A stretch of 64,000 bases of DNA from Chloroflexota bacterium (GTDB taxonomy: Bacteria; Chloroflexota; Anaerolineae; Anaerolineales; Villigracilaceae), in assembly GCA_016191845.1 (NCBI GenBank), contig JACPVF010000005.1, positions 62,001 to 126,000 on the forward strand. Direction: 5' to 3'. The translations under genes and the position numbers were made by a program. Every line of letters begins with the position of its first letter. Position 1 is the stretch's first letter. The notes under the pieces are model-generated. The model did not search any database. It saw only the letters and a list, made by a program, of their open reading frames with translations, and was not told the DNA's origin. This document shows, one piece after another, positions 53,356 through 63,793 of this stretch.

Positions 53356-53397
53356 CCTCCCCCATTTGCGCCGAACTTCAGGCATAAATGGGGGAGG
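53356..53397. terminator. long hairpin between convergent genes
   Basis: CCTCCCCCATTT and AAATGGGGGAGG form a perfect 12-bp stem around an 18-nt loop. No T-run follows on either strand, so its efficiency as a terminator is uncertain. Confidence 0.55.
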
Positions 53398-53420
53398 TGC
53401 CCCGACAGGGGCGGAGGGGG

Positions 53421-54353
53421 TTACGGTCTTGCCTCCACCACCACCTCGACATGGTCGATCTCCCCGCCCAGGCTGGACACCGTCATCGTGAACGGCAGAC
53501 TCGTCCCCGTCGGAATCGCGCCCCCCTCCCAACGGCGGACTCCTACCACTGCACCAAACTTATCATATGCCGTCGCGGCCACCCAAACGGTCGCGGCGGC
53601 TTTTGATTCGGCAGGCAGGAAGACCTGTCCGCTGACCTGGGCGCTGTGCCCGTTCCAATCCACTTGCACGAGGATGTTTTGCGCCGAGGCGGGCAGATAA
53701 CGCGCATCGTTTGCCTGAAGTTGGATCGCGGTCAGGACCTGCACCTGCGGAGTTACGTCCACGGGGATGGGTGCGTCAAAGAAAACCGTCATCGGCAGGG
53801 AGGTGTTGGGCGGCAGGATGTTCAGGATCAGCAAAGCAGGCTGGCTGGCAAGTTGATTTCCGTTCGCGTCGAACAATGTCACCTGCGCGCTGACATTCTC
53901 CAGCGCGGTGGCCGAGTCGTTGCGGGCCAGCACGAAGCACCACATCCCGCCGTCCGCGCTGGGGTGACAGGCCGTCTGCTCCACGCGGAACGGGGCAGGC
54001 TGCGGCGTCGGCTCACCCGAGGGATTCTCGGGGTCGCTGGGAATTTGGAGTACCTGTCCCACCGACATGCTGTTTGGCGAAATTTCAGGGTTGGCGGCCT
54101 GCAGGTCGTTGATCGAAACGCCGAACTTCAGCGCAATGCTGCCCAACGTGTCGCCCTGCTGCACGGTGTAGACAAACGGCGTGGGCGACGGCAGCGGCGC
54201 GGAAGCGGTCACCAGTCCCGAGGTCCAGGGGACGGCTGGGGCGGGGGTGGTTGTGGAATAGGGGCTGAGAGGGGAGACGGGTGCGGGCGTGGGATCCGCC
54301 TGGGGGACGCAGGCGGTCAGGAACAATGCCAGCAGGAGCAGAATGCGTTTCAT
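53421..54353 (-). CDS. LysM-domain lipoprotein
   Basis: This 310-residue lipoprotein precursor has lipobox LTAC (C15). A Pro/Thr/Ser-rich tether leads to one LysM domain (about 60-105: YTVQQGDTLGSIALKFGVSI). The rest (about 120-310) has two beta-sandwich segments of the FxLYD-like kind (CFVLARNDSATALENVSAQV and VWVAATAYDKFGAVVGVRRW). LysM binds peptidoglycan or chitin-like polymers. The gene overlaps the ThyX-like gene by 4 nt; this coupling has no obvious functional reason. Two cysteines in the domain may pair. Confidence 0.83.
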   Translation of the reverse strand: MKRILLLLALFLTACVPQADPTPAPVSPLSPYSTTTPAPAVPWTSGLVTASAPLPSPTPFVYTVQQGDTLGSIALKFGVSINDLQAANPEISPNSMSVGQVLQIPSDPENPSGEPTPQPAPFRVEQTACHPSADGGMWCFVLARNDSATALENVSAQVTLFDANGNQLASQPALLILNILPPNTSLPMTVFFDAPIPVDVTPQVQVLTAIQLQANDARYLPASAQNILVQVDWNGHSAQVSGQVFLPAESKAAATVWVAATAYDKFGAVVGVRRWEGGAIPTGTSLPFTMTVSSLGGEIDHVEVVVEARP

Positions 54354-55759
54354 GCCGTGAAGTAATTTTCTTCCACATTCTGCCAGGTCTCTTCGGGCAG
54401 GCGCATGTACTTCGTCAACAGCGGGTGGACGCGTGTCAGTTCCTCGTGGATGCGTTCCGCGATCTTGCGGATCGAGAAGTGTGCGTTGGAGGCCGCGCGC
54501 AACTGGCAGAAGTGATAGGCCGAACGCAGGTTGAACTCGGCCAGCACGCGGCGGTTGAATCCGTTGGGGACGGCGTATTGCGCCACGTTCGGGTCGAAGG
54601 CGTGCAGCTTTTCGTAGGTCTGCCCAGCCTGGTCCATCGCGGCGCGATAGCGATCCTCGAAGCCCGCTTCCGTGATGAGACGCGGTGTAGCGTAGCCGAG
54701 ACGCGCCGTCAGCAGTTGCGGCGTTTGCGTCATCATGCGGTGGCGTTTGAACTCGGCGTATGCGCCCTGATCCATGACGAGGTCGAAGGTGTAGGCGGCA
54801 TATTCCAGTTCGCGCAGCGGCTCGTCGAACTTGCCCAGCTTCCCGAGCAGCGACTCGGCCAGATGGTTCAGTTCATCTTGGGTGAGCGATTGAATGGAAG
54901 CCAGCGCGTCCGCAAAAGACACCTCCCCGAAGCGATACAGTGCCGCGGCTAGAATCTTTTGTTCGGCGTCTTTGTCGTAGTCAACGAGTGTGCACCATTC
55001 CCCGGTGGGTAGGGGCGGAGTCGCCCTATCCCTGCGCTCAAATTCTTTTATCGTTTCCATCAAATACGGCACAACATCCGCATACTTGACCAATGTGGGC
55101 ACCTCGGTCCTGGCCACCTCGCGCACGCTCTCGCCGATCTGACGCACCTCGGCCAGCGGATGCGACATCATTTTGCGGATGGCATTCTCCAGCACCCGCG
55201 CGTTGGCGGTCATGCCCAGGTTGGCCAGTGCGGCGGCGGGCAGCAGGAAGCGACACGAATCGACATACTGCGAGCGGATGCGGCGATCCCAGGCCTCGTC
55301 CTTTTCGTTCTCGCGGCGCGGAGAGCGCTTTTCCACCACGGCGCGGACGGGGGCCAGCGAGTCGGCGTAGGTCTGGAAGAGCATCCGCACGGTCCCGACG
55401 AATTCCTCTTTCAGCGGGTGACCTTCCAACTCGGGCGGGATGCTGAAGGCGTCGCCGTCCCATTTCTGGTAGCGGGTGGACTTCTCCGTGTAGGAGGCCA
55501 GCCGATTGCCTTCGATGGATTCGACCGCCACGCGTGAGACGTTCTCGAAGGCGATGTGCAGCACGGCGTGTTCCGCCACCGAGGCGTGCCCGTAGCCCAC
55601 GACCCATTTCTCGTGGAATTGGGCCGACTTCTCGTCGCTCAACTCGGCGGCAATGTCGCGGAAGGATTCAGGCGAGCGCGAGGTCTTGGCGAAGGCCACG
55701 GCGATGGTCTCGGGCGAAAGCTGCCTAGGCGATAAAAGATAAATTTGTCTCTCGGGCAT
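54350..55759 (-). CDS. double-length ThyX-like protein (FAD-dependent thymidylate synthase family)
   Basis: The protein has 469 residues, about twice the usual ThyX length, with two related halves. The first half has YGHASVAEHAVLHIAFENVS and NRLASYTEKSTRYQ but lacks the RHR of the ThyX motif. The second half has FKRHRMMTQTPQLL (R339-H340-R341) but lacks the serines that follow it in true ThyX. The signature is thus split between the halves, which may together make one active site. Thymidylate synthesis would be the family function; whether this protein does it depends on whether a normal ThyA or ThyX exists elsewhere in the genome. The last 4 nt overlap the LysM lipoprotein gene. Confidence 0.8.
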   Translation of the reverse strand: MPERQIYLLSPRQLSPETIAVAFAKTSRSPESFRDIAAELSDEKSAQFHEKWVVGYGHASVAEHAVLHIAFENVSRVAVESIEGNRLASYTEKSTRYQKWDGDAFSIPPELEGHPLKEEFVGTVRMLFQTYADSLAPVRAVVEKRSPRRENEKDEAWDRRIRSQYVDSCRFLLPAAALANLGMTANARVLENAIRKMMSHPLAEVRQIGESVREVARTEVPTLVKYADVVPYLMETIKEFERRDRATPPLPTGEWCTLVDYDKDAEQKILAAALYRFGEVSFADALASIQSLTQDELNHLAESLLGKLGKFDEPLRELEYAAYTFDLVMDQGAYAEFKRHRMMTQTPQLLTARLGYATPRLITEAGFEDRYRAAMDQAGQTYEKLHAFDPNVAQYAVPNGFNRRVLAEFNLRSAYHFCQLRAASNAHFSIRKIAERIHEELTRVHPLLTKYMRLPEETWQNVEENYFTA

Positions 55760-55797
55760 GGGAGGCTCCTCTGGTAAGTCGAAGGCATTATAACAAC

Positions 55798-55827
55798 GAA
55801 AACGCCCGAGGCGATGACCTCGGGCGT
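55798..55827 (-). terminator. Rho-independent terminator of the lipoprotein gene
   Basis: ACGCCCGAGG and CCTCGGGCGT form a 10-bp stem with a 6-nt loop; on the minus strand it is followed by TTTTCG. It lies between the lipoprotein stop at 55845 and the ThyX-like start. Confidence 0.85.
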
Positions 55828-55844
55828 GGAGTAAGTATTTGTTT

Positions 55845-56414
55845 CTACCAACCGTATGTTCGGATCAGACACTTCCCGTTTTCGGGAATCATCCACATTA
55901 GCTGAGAAATGGGATTGGGATCTGGAGCAGGGCCGCCTTCAGGCTTCATCGTAAGATAAATTTCCACATAGAAGACTCGTTCTTCAAGCAAGGTTGGTTT
56001 TGCAGACGGAGGAAGTTCCTTACCAGGGTTCCCCGAATTCCACCATTCTTCGACGGGTAGTATCTTTACCACCTCGGCGGACTCTATATTGTGGCAATAA
56101 GTTCCTCCGTCTGGCTCTGGAGTTGCATTAAAGTATGGCCCTTTTGCGGAGAATAGTTCGTGGTATGCGCTCCAATTTGTACAGCGATCCACGACTGCAT
56201 ACGCTTTGATAGTCTCGGTACAGGCGTCGAGGATTTGCTGCTCGGTCAGGGTCGCGGTGGGGGGGATGACAGTCTCATCTTGTGGGTAGGCGCTGGCAGG
56301 CAAAGTTGCGGTTGTGTCTTTCGGCGGGTTTTGTGTTGGCGTATTTCGGAGGGCGGAACACGCACTAATAACAATTAAACAGCCTAGTGCGAATACAGAC
56401 ATAAACCTTTTCAT
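55845..56414 (-). CDS. lipoprotein of unknown function
   Basis: I use the ATG at 56414, which has AAGGAG upstream and opens a lipoprotein signal with ISAC (cysteine 19). The 189-residue product has a Pro/Thr-rich tether (TPTQNPPKDTTATLPAS) and a compact domain containing five cysteines and the segment CTETIKAYAVVDRCTNWSAY. I do not recognise the domain. The gene is lower in GC than its neighbours and shares that feature with the SLH amidase upstream, so the two may have arrived together. Confidence 0.65.
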   Translation of the reverse strand: MKRFMSVFALGCLIVISACSALRNTPTQNPPKDTTATLPASAYPQDETVIPPTATLTEQQILDACTETIKAYAVVDRCTNWSAYHELFSAKGPYFNATPEPDGGTYCHNIESAEVVKILPVEEWWNSGNPGKELPPSAKPTLLEERVFYVEIYLTMKPEGGPAPDPNPISQLMWMIPENGKCLIRTYGW

Positions 56415-56468
56415 CGGTTTCTCCTTTATGAGAGTGTTTATCGGTGGAAAAATGATCATTCGAAGCCT

Positions 56469-58304
56469 CTACGGTAAATTAAAGGCATTTACCAGCAACC
56501 TTGCCATTTCGGCGCGTGTGATGGGTTGTTCAGGGCAGTAATTGCCGTTCCCGCAGCCATAGGAGATGCCTTCCACAGACATTTGCTTAATCCAAGCGGC
56601 AGCCCAATGGTCAATAGGTACATCATAGAAACCCGTTGCCGAACCAACAGAAGGTGGTTGGTAATCGCTGCCATGCCTCGCGCGCAATAGGAATACGGCC
56701 ATTTGGGCATTGGTCGCCAGACCCTCAGGACAAAAATTCCCGTTACCACAACCACCTGTAATGCCTGCTTCGGCGAAAGCTTTAATCCAATAAGCCGCCC
56801 AATAGGAAGTGGGAACATCGTTAAATCCCGTACTTCCGCCCGTCGGTGGGGTATAGTTTGCACCGTACATGCCCCTGAGAATGAAAACGGACATTTGGGC
56901 GCGGGTTAGATTGGCATCTGGACAATACGCTTTCGGGGTAGTGCTGCACCCGGTAGTAATAGCGGAAGCGTATAAACTTTCTACGTCAGAGTGATATGGA
57001 TGGCTTGGCGGAACATCCACGAAAGTGTTGTAAGGTGTTCCATCATAATACCCGGTTATTTTGATATATCTTTTTATATAGGCACTGAGATATGAAAGCG
57101 GATAATGCTTGCGATCATTTGTGTGAGCATTGTAATATATGGCGTTGTTTGGTCCTACGACATTACAATTCGGGGCGACTTCGACTACAACGATGGTGTG
57201 GAACCATCCTGAAGCGCCTTGTGCTTGAATGATATCGCCAGGACTTAATGTACAAGCACTTGATGCCGAAATTTCTGTACCAACTGGTCCTGTATAGTAA
57301 TTGCTTGTTAAGTAAGTATATAAAGCACTAACATCTGTCCATGCTGGGGACCGATCTCCATATCCAAAATAGTACCATTGATAGCTGCCTGTATTATCCA
57401 TTTGTGGGGCGCCATTCCAAATGACTTGTGATACGTAGTTTGTACAGTCACCTCCCAGTACTTGCCCGTCAAAATTACCCCATGTAGGATTGCGAAGTTG
57501 TGTATTTGGATCGTTAGAGGCCCATACGTTAGCGTAATTTACGGCCGCTGTTCTGTCGTAGGAATGGAAAGAAACGGATGGGGTGATTTCTGGGCTTTCG
57601 TCGTTTGTTGGAAAATCTGGAATGGCTGGTTTGGTGAGCCAATCTTTTTCATTGGGAGTGTTTTGGAATAAATTGGATGCGATCATCCTTTTTTCTTCTT
57701 CATAGTCACTCTGCAAACGGGACAGGATTTGTTCCTTGGTTTCGTTTTCCATCAGAGGGGTAAGGTCATCCTGATACTTGTCTTCAACGATTACCCACTT
57801 GTTTCCAATTTTTTCCAGGTTGAATACATGCTTCAGATTATATAGGTATGAGGGCTCAGGGGCATGTGCCTTGAAAATAACTTCATGGCCTTCCCTCAAT
57901 TGAACCACTGCCTGAGTTTTGTTGATCTCTATTGAGTCATAATCCAGCGTAAAAGAATATTTCTCATAGCCTAAGCCATACATCGAGGCAATGGCGAGTT
58001 CAACTTCCCGCTTGTCTGTTTCTTTTATTACCCAGTCTGAGGTCTTGTCTTTTAGTAAAACAGAAAAATCCCTTAATTCGAGATTTTTCTGTCCTTCATA
58101 TCGCAGAGTGAAATATGCGTTGATGGCGACCTTTATCTTTTCTTCATCTCCAAGGGATTTGTTATCTTGGGCCGCAAGATAACTGTCAATAACAGGGCTT
58201 TGTCCATGTTTTTTTTGGGGCATTGCGCCAATAGATAGCAATGCAAATATCAAAACGCCCAAAACGAGCCAACTTAAATTACGTCTTTGTCTGGTGTCTT
58301 TCAT
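56469..58304 (-). CDS. secreted amidase-domain protein with three SLH repeats
   Basis: The ATG at 58304 follows AAGGAG and begins a signal anchor (WLVLGVLIFALLSIGAMP). The 611-residue product has a membrane-distal region of about 200 residues of mixed alpha/beta, rather like a nuclear-transport-factor fold. A putative amidase domain (about 250-430) follows, with AAVNYANVWA, the cysteine motif GGDCTNYVSQVIW, and a histidine in GWFHTIVVVEV; Cys-His pairs of this type are seen in papain-like cell-wall amidases. Three SLH repeats finish the protein. It may trim peptidoglycan or a surface peptide. Its AT-richer codon use stands out from the other four SLH genes. Confidence 0.82.
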   Translation of the reverse strand: MKDTRQRRNLSWLVLGVLIFALLSIGAMPQKKHGQSPVIDSYLAAQDNKSLGDEEKIKVAINAYFTLRYEGQKNLELRDFSVLLKDKTSDWVIKETDKREVELAIASMYGLGYEKYSFTLDYDSIEINKTQAVVQLREGHEVIFKAHAPEPSYLYNLKHVFNLEKIGNKWVIVEDKYQDDLTPLMENETKEQILSRLQSDYEEEKRMIASNLFQNTPNEKDWLTKPAIPDFPTNDESPEITPSVSFHSYDRTAAVNYANVWASNDPNTQLRNPTWGNFDGQVLGGDCTNYVSQVIWNGAPQMDNTGSYQWYYFGYGDRSPAWTDVSALYTYLTSNYYTGPVGTEISASSACTLSPGDIIQAQGASGWFHTIVVVEVAPNCNVVGPNNAIYYNAHTNDRKHYPLSYLSAYIKRYIKITGYYDGTPYNTFVDVPPSHPYHSDVESLYASAITTGCSTTPKAYCPDANLTRAQMSVFILRGMYGANYTPPTGGSTGFNDVPTSYWAAYWIKAFAEAGITGGCGNGNFCPEGLATNAQMAVFLLRARHGSDYQPPSVGSATGFYDVPIDHWAAAWIKQMSVEGISYGCGNGNYCPEQPITRAEMARLLVNAFNLP

Positions 58305-58493
58305 GTTGTATCTCCTTGTGAATCCAGTTTTTAGCAACTGTCATTTTTTGCAGAATGACAGGTTATACTCATTGGACAAACAATTCTTGATGTTGTCAAT
58401 GAGAAACGGAAAGGTCCCGCCGAAAGAGAGATATTTTAAAATATTGTGGAAGTTTTTCTTTTTGTTACCACCACTATTGCTTCGAACTATACA

Positions 58494-58526
58494 ACAAAAA
58501 GCCCCGTGCGTCAACGGGGCCTTTTG
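58494..58526 (-). terminator. Rho-independent terminator of ribF, plus intergenic upstream of the SLH amidase
   Basis: GCCCCGT and ACGGGGC pair around GCGTCA, with AAAAA/TTTTT on the flanks, immediately after the ribF stop on the minus strand. The remaining 190 bases up to the SLH amidase start are AT-rich and contain no gene I can support. Confidence 0.85.
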
Positions 58527-59429
58527 TCACTTCAATATCTGGCGGGTCCTTTGCACATCCCTGTGCATCTGCTCGATCAACGCATCCAGCGAAGGGAACT
58601 TCAACTCGTCACGCAGGCGGGCCACGAAATCGAGTCTCAGGTGCTGGCCGTAGATCTCGCGGTCGAAGTCCAACAGATAGGCCTCCACGTTGGGCACGGT
58701 CTGGTCGTCGTGCACGGTGGGGCGCAGTCCCACGTTGATGGCGGCGGCAAAGCGTTCGCTTCCCAGCCAGGCCCAACAGGCGTAGATGCCGTTCGATGGC
58801 AGGGCCTTTTGCGGCGGATAATCGAGGTTGGCGGTGGGGAAGCCGATGGTGCGTCCGCGATGGTCTCCGTGGATGACGGGTCCGCCAATCTGGTAGGGAT
58901 GGCCGAGCAGCAGGGCGGCTTCGGCCACGTCGCCGCGCGAGACCAGTTTCCGGATCTCGGTCGAGGAGATCACGCCGCTTTCGTCGCCGACGGCTGGTAC
59001 CACTTCGACGGTGTATCCCAGCTCGCGGCCGATCTCGGTCAGGCGGGCGGCGTTGCCCTCGCGTCCCTTGCCGAGCGCGAAGTCATAACCGATGAACAGA
59101 TGCTCCAGCCCGAGGTGACGCTTGAGACGCGACATGAACTCGTAGGCGGAAACCGCAGCCAGGTCACGGGTGAATGGCTCGGTGATGACGACATCCACGC
59201 CCTGGGCGGCCAGCAGGTCCGCGCGCTCGTCAGGCGTGGTCAGACACTTGATCTCGTGTCCGCCCAGCACGCTGGCGGGGTGCGGGTGGAAGGTCAATAC
59301 CACAGAGGGGGAGCCCGCTGTGACGCGGCGAATAATCTCCTGGTGTCCGCGATGGACGCCATCATACACGCCGACGGTCAAACGGGCGCCCCGGAGGGAG
59401 GCTTCGGTGAGAGAACGATAATGCTGCAT
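58527..59429 (-). CDS. ribF: bifunctional riboflavin kinase / FMN adenylyltransferase RibF
   Basis: The ATG at 59429 (MQHYRSL) gives a normal 300-residue RibF; the frame extends upstream to 59516 only through truB and a hairpin. The N-terminal adenylyltransferase domain has GVYDGVHRGHQEII, and the C-terminal kinase domain has GPVIHGDHRGRTIGFPTANL and ends near LDFVARLRDELKFPSLDALI. It makes FMN and then FAD from riboflavin. It follows truB, as in many bacterial nusA-infB operons. No ribosome site is evident and a hairpin separates it from truB. Confidence 0.92.
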   Translation of the reverse strand: MQHYRSLTEASLRGARLTVGVYDGVHRGHQEIIRRVTAGSPSVVLTFHPHPASVLGGHEIKCLTTPDERADLLAAQGVDVVITEPFTRDLAAVSAYEFMSRLKRHLGLEHLFIGYDFALGKGREGNAARLTEIGRELGYTVEVVPAVGDESGVISSTEIRKLVSRGDVAEAALLLGHPYQIGGPVIHGDHRGRTIGFPTANLDYPPQKALPSNGIYACWAWLGSERFAAAINVGLRPTVHDDQTVPNVEAYLLDFDREIYGQHLRLDFVARLRDELKFPSLDALIEQMHRDVQRTRQILK

Positions 59430-59437
59430 ATAAAACT

Positions 59438-59459
59438 CAGCCGCCGAGACCGGCGGCTG
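59438..59459 (-). terminator. hairpin between truB and ribF
   Basis: CAGCCGCCG and CGGCGGCTG form a perfect 9-bp stem with loop AGAC (plus strand); on the minus strand GAGTTTTAT follows. It would act as a partial terminator just before ribF. Confidence 0.6.
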
Positions 59460-59466
59460 TGTTATT

Positions 59467-60390
59467 TTACTCGGAAGTGAAGAACACTTTCCTGGGTTGC
59501 CATTCGGAAGAGCCATCTTCCGCGGTGGCGATTTCCATCAGCGCCACCAGTTCGCCTTGCGTGCTGACGCCGCGGACCTTGGCCTCAGTGTTACCTTCTT
59601 TGACCTTGACGCGGTGGCCGTGGCGGACGGCTTCCACTTCGTCGGGGCTGAGCTCCACGGCGGGCCAGTCGCCCAGTGCCTCGGCCGCGGGGATCAGGAA
59701 CTGATACCAGTTGCCCGCGGTGAAGGCTTCCTGAAGTTTGCGCAACGGGGTGGCGTCGCGCAGGCTGAAGCGTCCGCTCTTGGTGCGGCGCAGACCGACG
59801 AGGTATGCACCACAACCAAGCTTTTCGCCCAAGTCATTGGCCAGCGAGCGGACGTAGGTGCCCGAGGAACAATGCACGTCCACCACCACTTCGGGCGGAG
59901 CCCATTCGAGCACTTCGAGGTGATGCACCTGGATCTTGCGCGGGGTCAGATCCACTTCCTCACCTTGGCGGGCCATCTCATAGGCTTTGCGCCCCTGCAC
60001 TTTGACGGCGGAATAGGGCGGGGGAGTCTGTTCGATCTCGCCGATGAAGGATTGGAGCACTTCTTCGAACTGCGCCTCCGTCACATTGACGGGCTGGTTG
60101 CTGCGCGTGAATTTTCCTTCGGCATCGAAAGTATCGGTGGTGGAACCAAGACGAATAATGGCTTGATAGCGCTTATCGGATGCGGAAACATATTCGCTCA
60201 AACGGACGGCGGGCCCGACCAGAATCACCAAAACGCCCGAAGCGCGCGGATCCAGCGTGCCTGTATGGCCCGCGCGCCTGAGACCCGTCCCGTTGCGGAT
60301 AACCTGCACCACATCGTGCGAGGTCATGCCCACGGGCTTGTCCACTACCAGAACGCCTGATATGGCGTTCTTGACATCTTGACTGTTCAT
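59467..60390 (-). CDS. truB: tRNA pseudouridine-55 synthase TruB
   Basis: The protein has 307 residues. The N-terminal motif GVLVVDKPVGMTSHDVV and the catalytic segment RRAGHTGTLDPRASGVL with D47 identify TruB, which makes pseudouridine 55 in the T-arm of tRNAs. The second conserved block, VHCSSGTYVRSLANDLGEKL, is present, and a C-terminal PUA-like part begins near residue 230 (VRHGHRVKV). It lies between the DHH phosphoesterase gene (57-nt gap) and ribF in a conserved order. Confidence 0.95.
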   Translation of the reverse strand: MNSQDVKNAISGVLVVDKPVGMTSHDVVQVIRNGTGLRRAGHTGTLDPRASGVLVILVGPAVRLSEYVSASDKRYQAIIRLGSTTDTFDAEGKFTRSNQPVNVTEAQFEEVLQSFIGEIEQTPPPYSAVKVQGRKAYEMARQGEEVDLTPRKIQVHHLEVLEWAPPEVVVDVHCSSGTYVRSLANDLGEKLGCGAYLVGLRRTKSGRFSLRDATPLRKLQEAFTAGNWYQFLIPAAEALGDWPAVELSPDEVEAVRHGHRVKVKEGNTEAKVRGVSTQGELVALMEIATAEDGSSEWQPRKVFFTSE

Positions 60391-60447
60391 TTTTCAGTCC
60401 TCCATATATGTATCGTACAATTATGACATATCTGTCTAAATTTTGTA

Positions 60448-61404
60448 TTAAAGCTGAAGCATTTCTCTGGTGGTCTTAAGAACGAGCGGCTGGATTTCGC
60501 TGAGGGCCCCTGGAATATCTGCTCCTGCGGCGGCGGCATGCCCCCCGCCTCCAAAGTGTTTTGCGATTGGCGAAACATCGATGCCTGGCTCGAGCGCACG
60601 CCAGGAGATTTTGACGTGATGATCGGTTTGTTCGACGAAGATCATCCCCACCTTGTTCCCGTCAATGGCGGAGATGATGTTGATCAGGTCGGCGTCGTCG
60701 TTGCCACCGTACCCTGCCTTCTTGCGGTCCGCCACGGTAAGCGTGCCCCACACGATGCCGTGCTTGCTCTCCAGGCTGGAGAGTCCCGCGCCCCAATAGC
60801 GGGCGGAGGGGAAGGAGCGGCGCACCAGCGCGCGCATGTAGATCTCGGGCATGTCCACCCCCGTTTCCATCAGCGTGGCGGCCTGACGCAGTGCCTCAGG
60901 GGTGGTGTTGGCGGTGCGGAAGCCGAGCGTGTCGGTGATGATGCCCGTCAGCAGGGCGGCGGCCACAGGTTGGGTGATCTGCAGTCCCCAGGTGGGCAGG
61001 TGGTTGGTGAGGATGGCCGACGTAGCCACCTCCTCCGCCTCGATCAGGTTCAGTTTTCCGAATTTTTCGTTGGTGACGTGGTGATCGATGTTGATGTCGG
61101 GCTGGCCGAAGTTCTCGAAGACCTTGCCTGTGCGCTTGAAGTCGGCGCAATCCACGGTGATGAAGGTGTCGTGTTCCCCTTGCGGCGCGGTCTGGATCAA
61201 CTCGCTGCCCGCCAGGTGACGAAAGGAGGCAGGACAACCATCTGCCAGGACCATCTGTACGTCCTTACCCGCGTCTTTCAGGGCCAGCCCCAATCCCAGC
61301 AGGGCGCCGATGGCGTCTCCATCCGGGCGGACATGAGAGGCAATGACAATCCGCCTGGCCGAAGCCAGGCGATTTTTTATTTCAGTAATTACTTCATTTT
61401 GCAT
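60448..61404 (-). CDS. DHH-family phosphoesterase, NrnA-like oligoribonuclease / pAp phosphatase
   Basis: The protein has 318 residues. The DHH domain has SHVRPDGDAIGALLGLG, TVDCADFKRTG and the name motif in NIDHHVTN; the DHHA1 domain ends with HFGGGGHAAAAGADIPG. NrnA-type enzymes degrade nanoRNAs of two to five nucleotides and dephosphorylate pAp. Between rbfA and truB this is the usual position of nrnA in Firmicutes and Chloroflexota operons. Upstream lies a gap of 119 bases with no gene. Confidence 0.88.
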   Translation of the reverse strand: MQNEVITEIKNRLASARRIVIASHVRPDGDAIGALLGLGLALKDAGKDVQMVLADGCPASFRHLAGSELIQTAPQGEHDTFITVDCADFKRTGKVFENFGQPDINIDHHVTNEKFGKLNLIEAEEVATSAILTNHLPTWGLQITQPVAAALLTGIITDTLGFRTANTTPEALRQAATLMETGVDMPEIYMRALVRRSFPSARYWGAGLSSLESKHGIVWGTLTVADRKKAGYGGNDDADLINIISAIDGNKVGMIFVEQTDHHVKISWRALEPGIDVSPIAKHFGGGGHAAAAGADIPGALSEIQPLVLKTTREMLQL

Positions 61405-61523
61405 GGCTTGATTTTACACTAGCGCTTCTGCACAAGTTTTGAAGATACCCTTTCATAATTGTAAGGCCAGCGATTTGTGGGTATTCCATCAAAGACTAAC
61501 CCACACCCGTGCAGATGATAACG

Positions 61524-61892
61524 CTAATTCTCCTTTTTCGTTTCGCTTTTCTTCCGTAATTCGGCCAGCACCTGTTCGATATGGTCGGCATGCTCGGGCG
61601 TGGGATCCCAGTGGAAGCGCAGGCGCGGAAAGACTCGCAATTCCACGCGACTGGCCAAAGCGCGGCGGATGAATCCGCTGGCGCTTTCCATACCGGCCAA
61701 TACCTCTTTGCTGCGTCCCTGACCTTCGACCGCCGAGACGTAAATGTCAGCGTAGGCCAGTTCACGGTCCACACGCACGTCGGTGACGTAGATCATGTGC
61801 AGGCGCGGGTCGCTCAACTCGCGGATGAGCATTTCCGAGAGTTCCTGGCGGATGCGGTCCGCAATGCGTTGAAGTCGAATTCCTGATGGCAT
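61524..61892 (-). CDS. rbfA: 30S ribosome-binding factor RbfA
   Basis: The ATG at 61892 gives a 122-residue protein; the frame is open to 62015 but the extra codons overlap infB. RbfA features are visible: QRIADRIRQELSEMLIREL, DPRLHMIYVTDVRV, then DIYVSAVEGQGRSKEVLAGM and a VFPRLRFHWDPTPEHADHI end. It binds 30S subunits and helps 16S rRNA 5'-end maturation. It follows infB, as is usual. Confidence 0.92.
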   Translation of the reverse strand: MPSGIRLQRIADRIRQELSEMLIRELSDPRLHMIYVTDVRVDRELAYADIYVSAVEGQGRSKEVLAGMESASGFIRRALASRVELRVFPRLRFHWDPTPEHADHIEQVLAELRKKSETKKEN

Positions 61893-61902
61893 GAGATGTG
61901 AT

Positions 61903-61924
61903 AGGGCGGGGTAATTCCCGCCCT
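61903..61924 (-). terminator. hairpin between infB and rbfA
   Basis: AGGGCGGG and CCCGCCCT form an 8-bp stem around GTAATT. No T-run follows, so it is more likely an mRNA-processing or stability element than a terminator. Confidence 0.45.
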
Positions 61925-61935
61925 GTTCCTTGATT

Positions 61936-63711
<1,776 letters not shown>

Positions 63712-63793
63712 GGGCCACCTCCTTCAAAAATATCTGATACGAACGGAGGCTGGCGGCCTATCCGTTCGATGGCAGGGACCCGTGAGCGAGGGG

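Noticed and set aside
52147-53532. Minus-strand open frame of 461 codons opposite the family 5 binding protein
   Set aside because: Antisense shadow; the sense gene has a signal peptide, ribosome site and family motifs.
59430-59466. FMN riboswitch before ribF
   Set aside because: Only 37 bases separate truB and ribF, filled by a simple hairpin; there is no room for an FMN aptamer.
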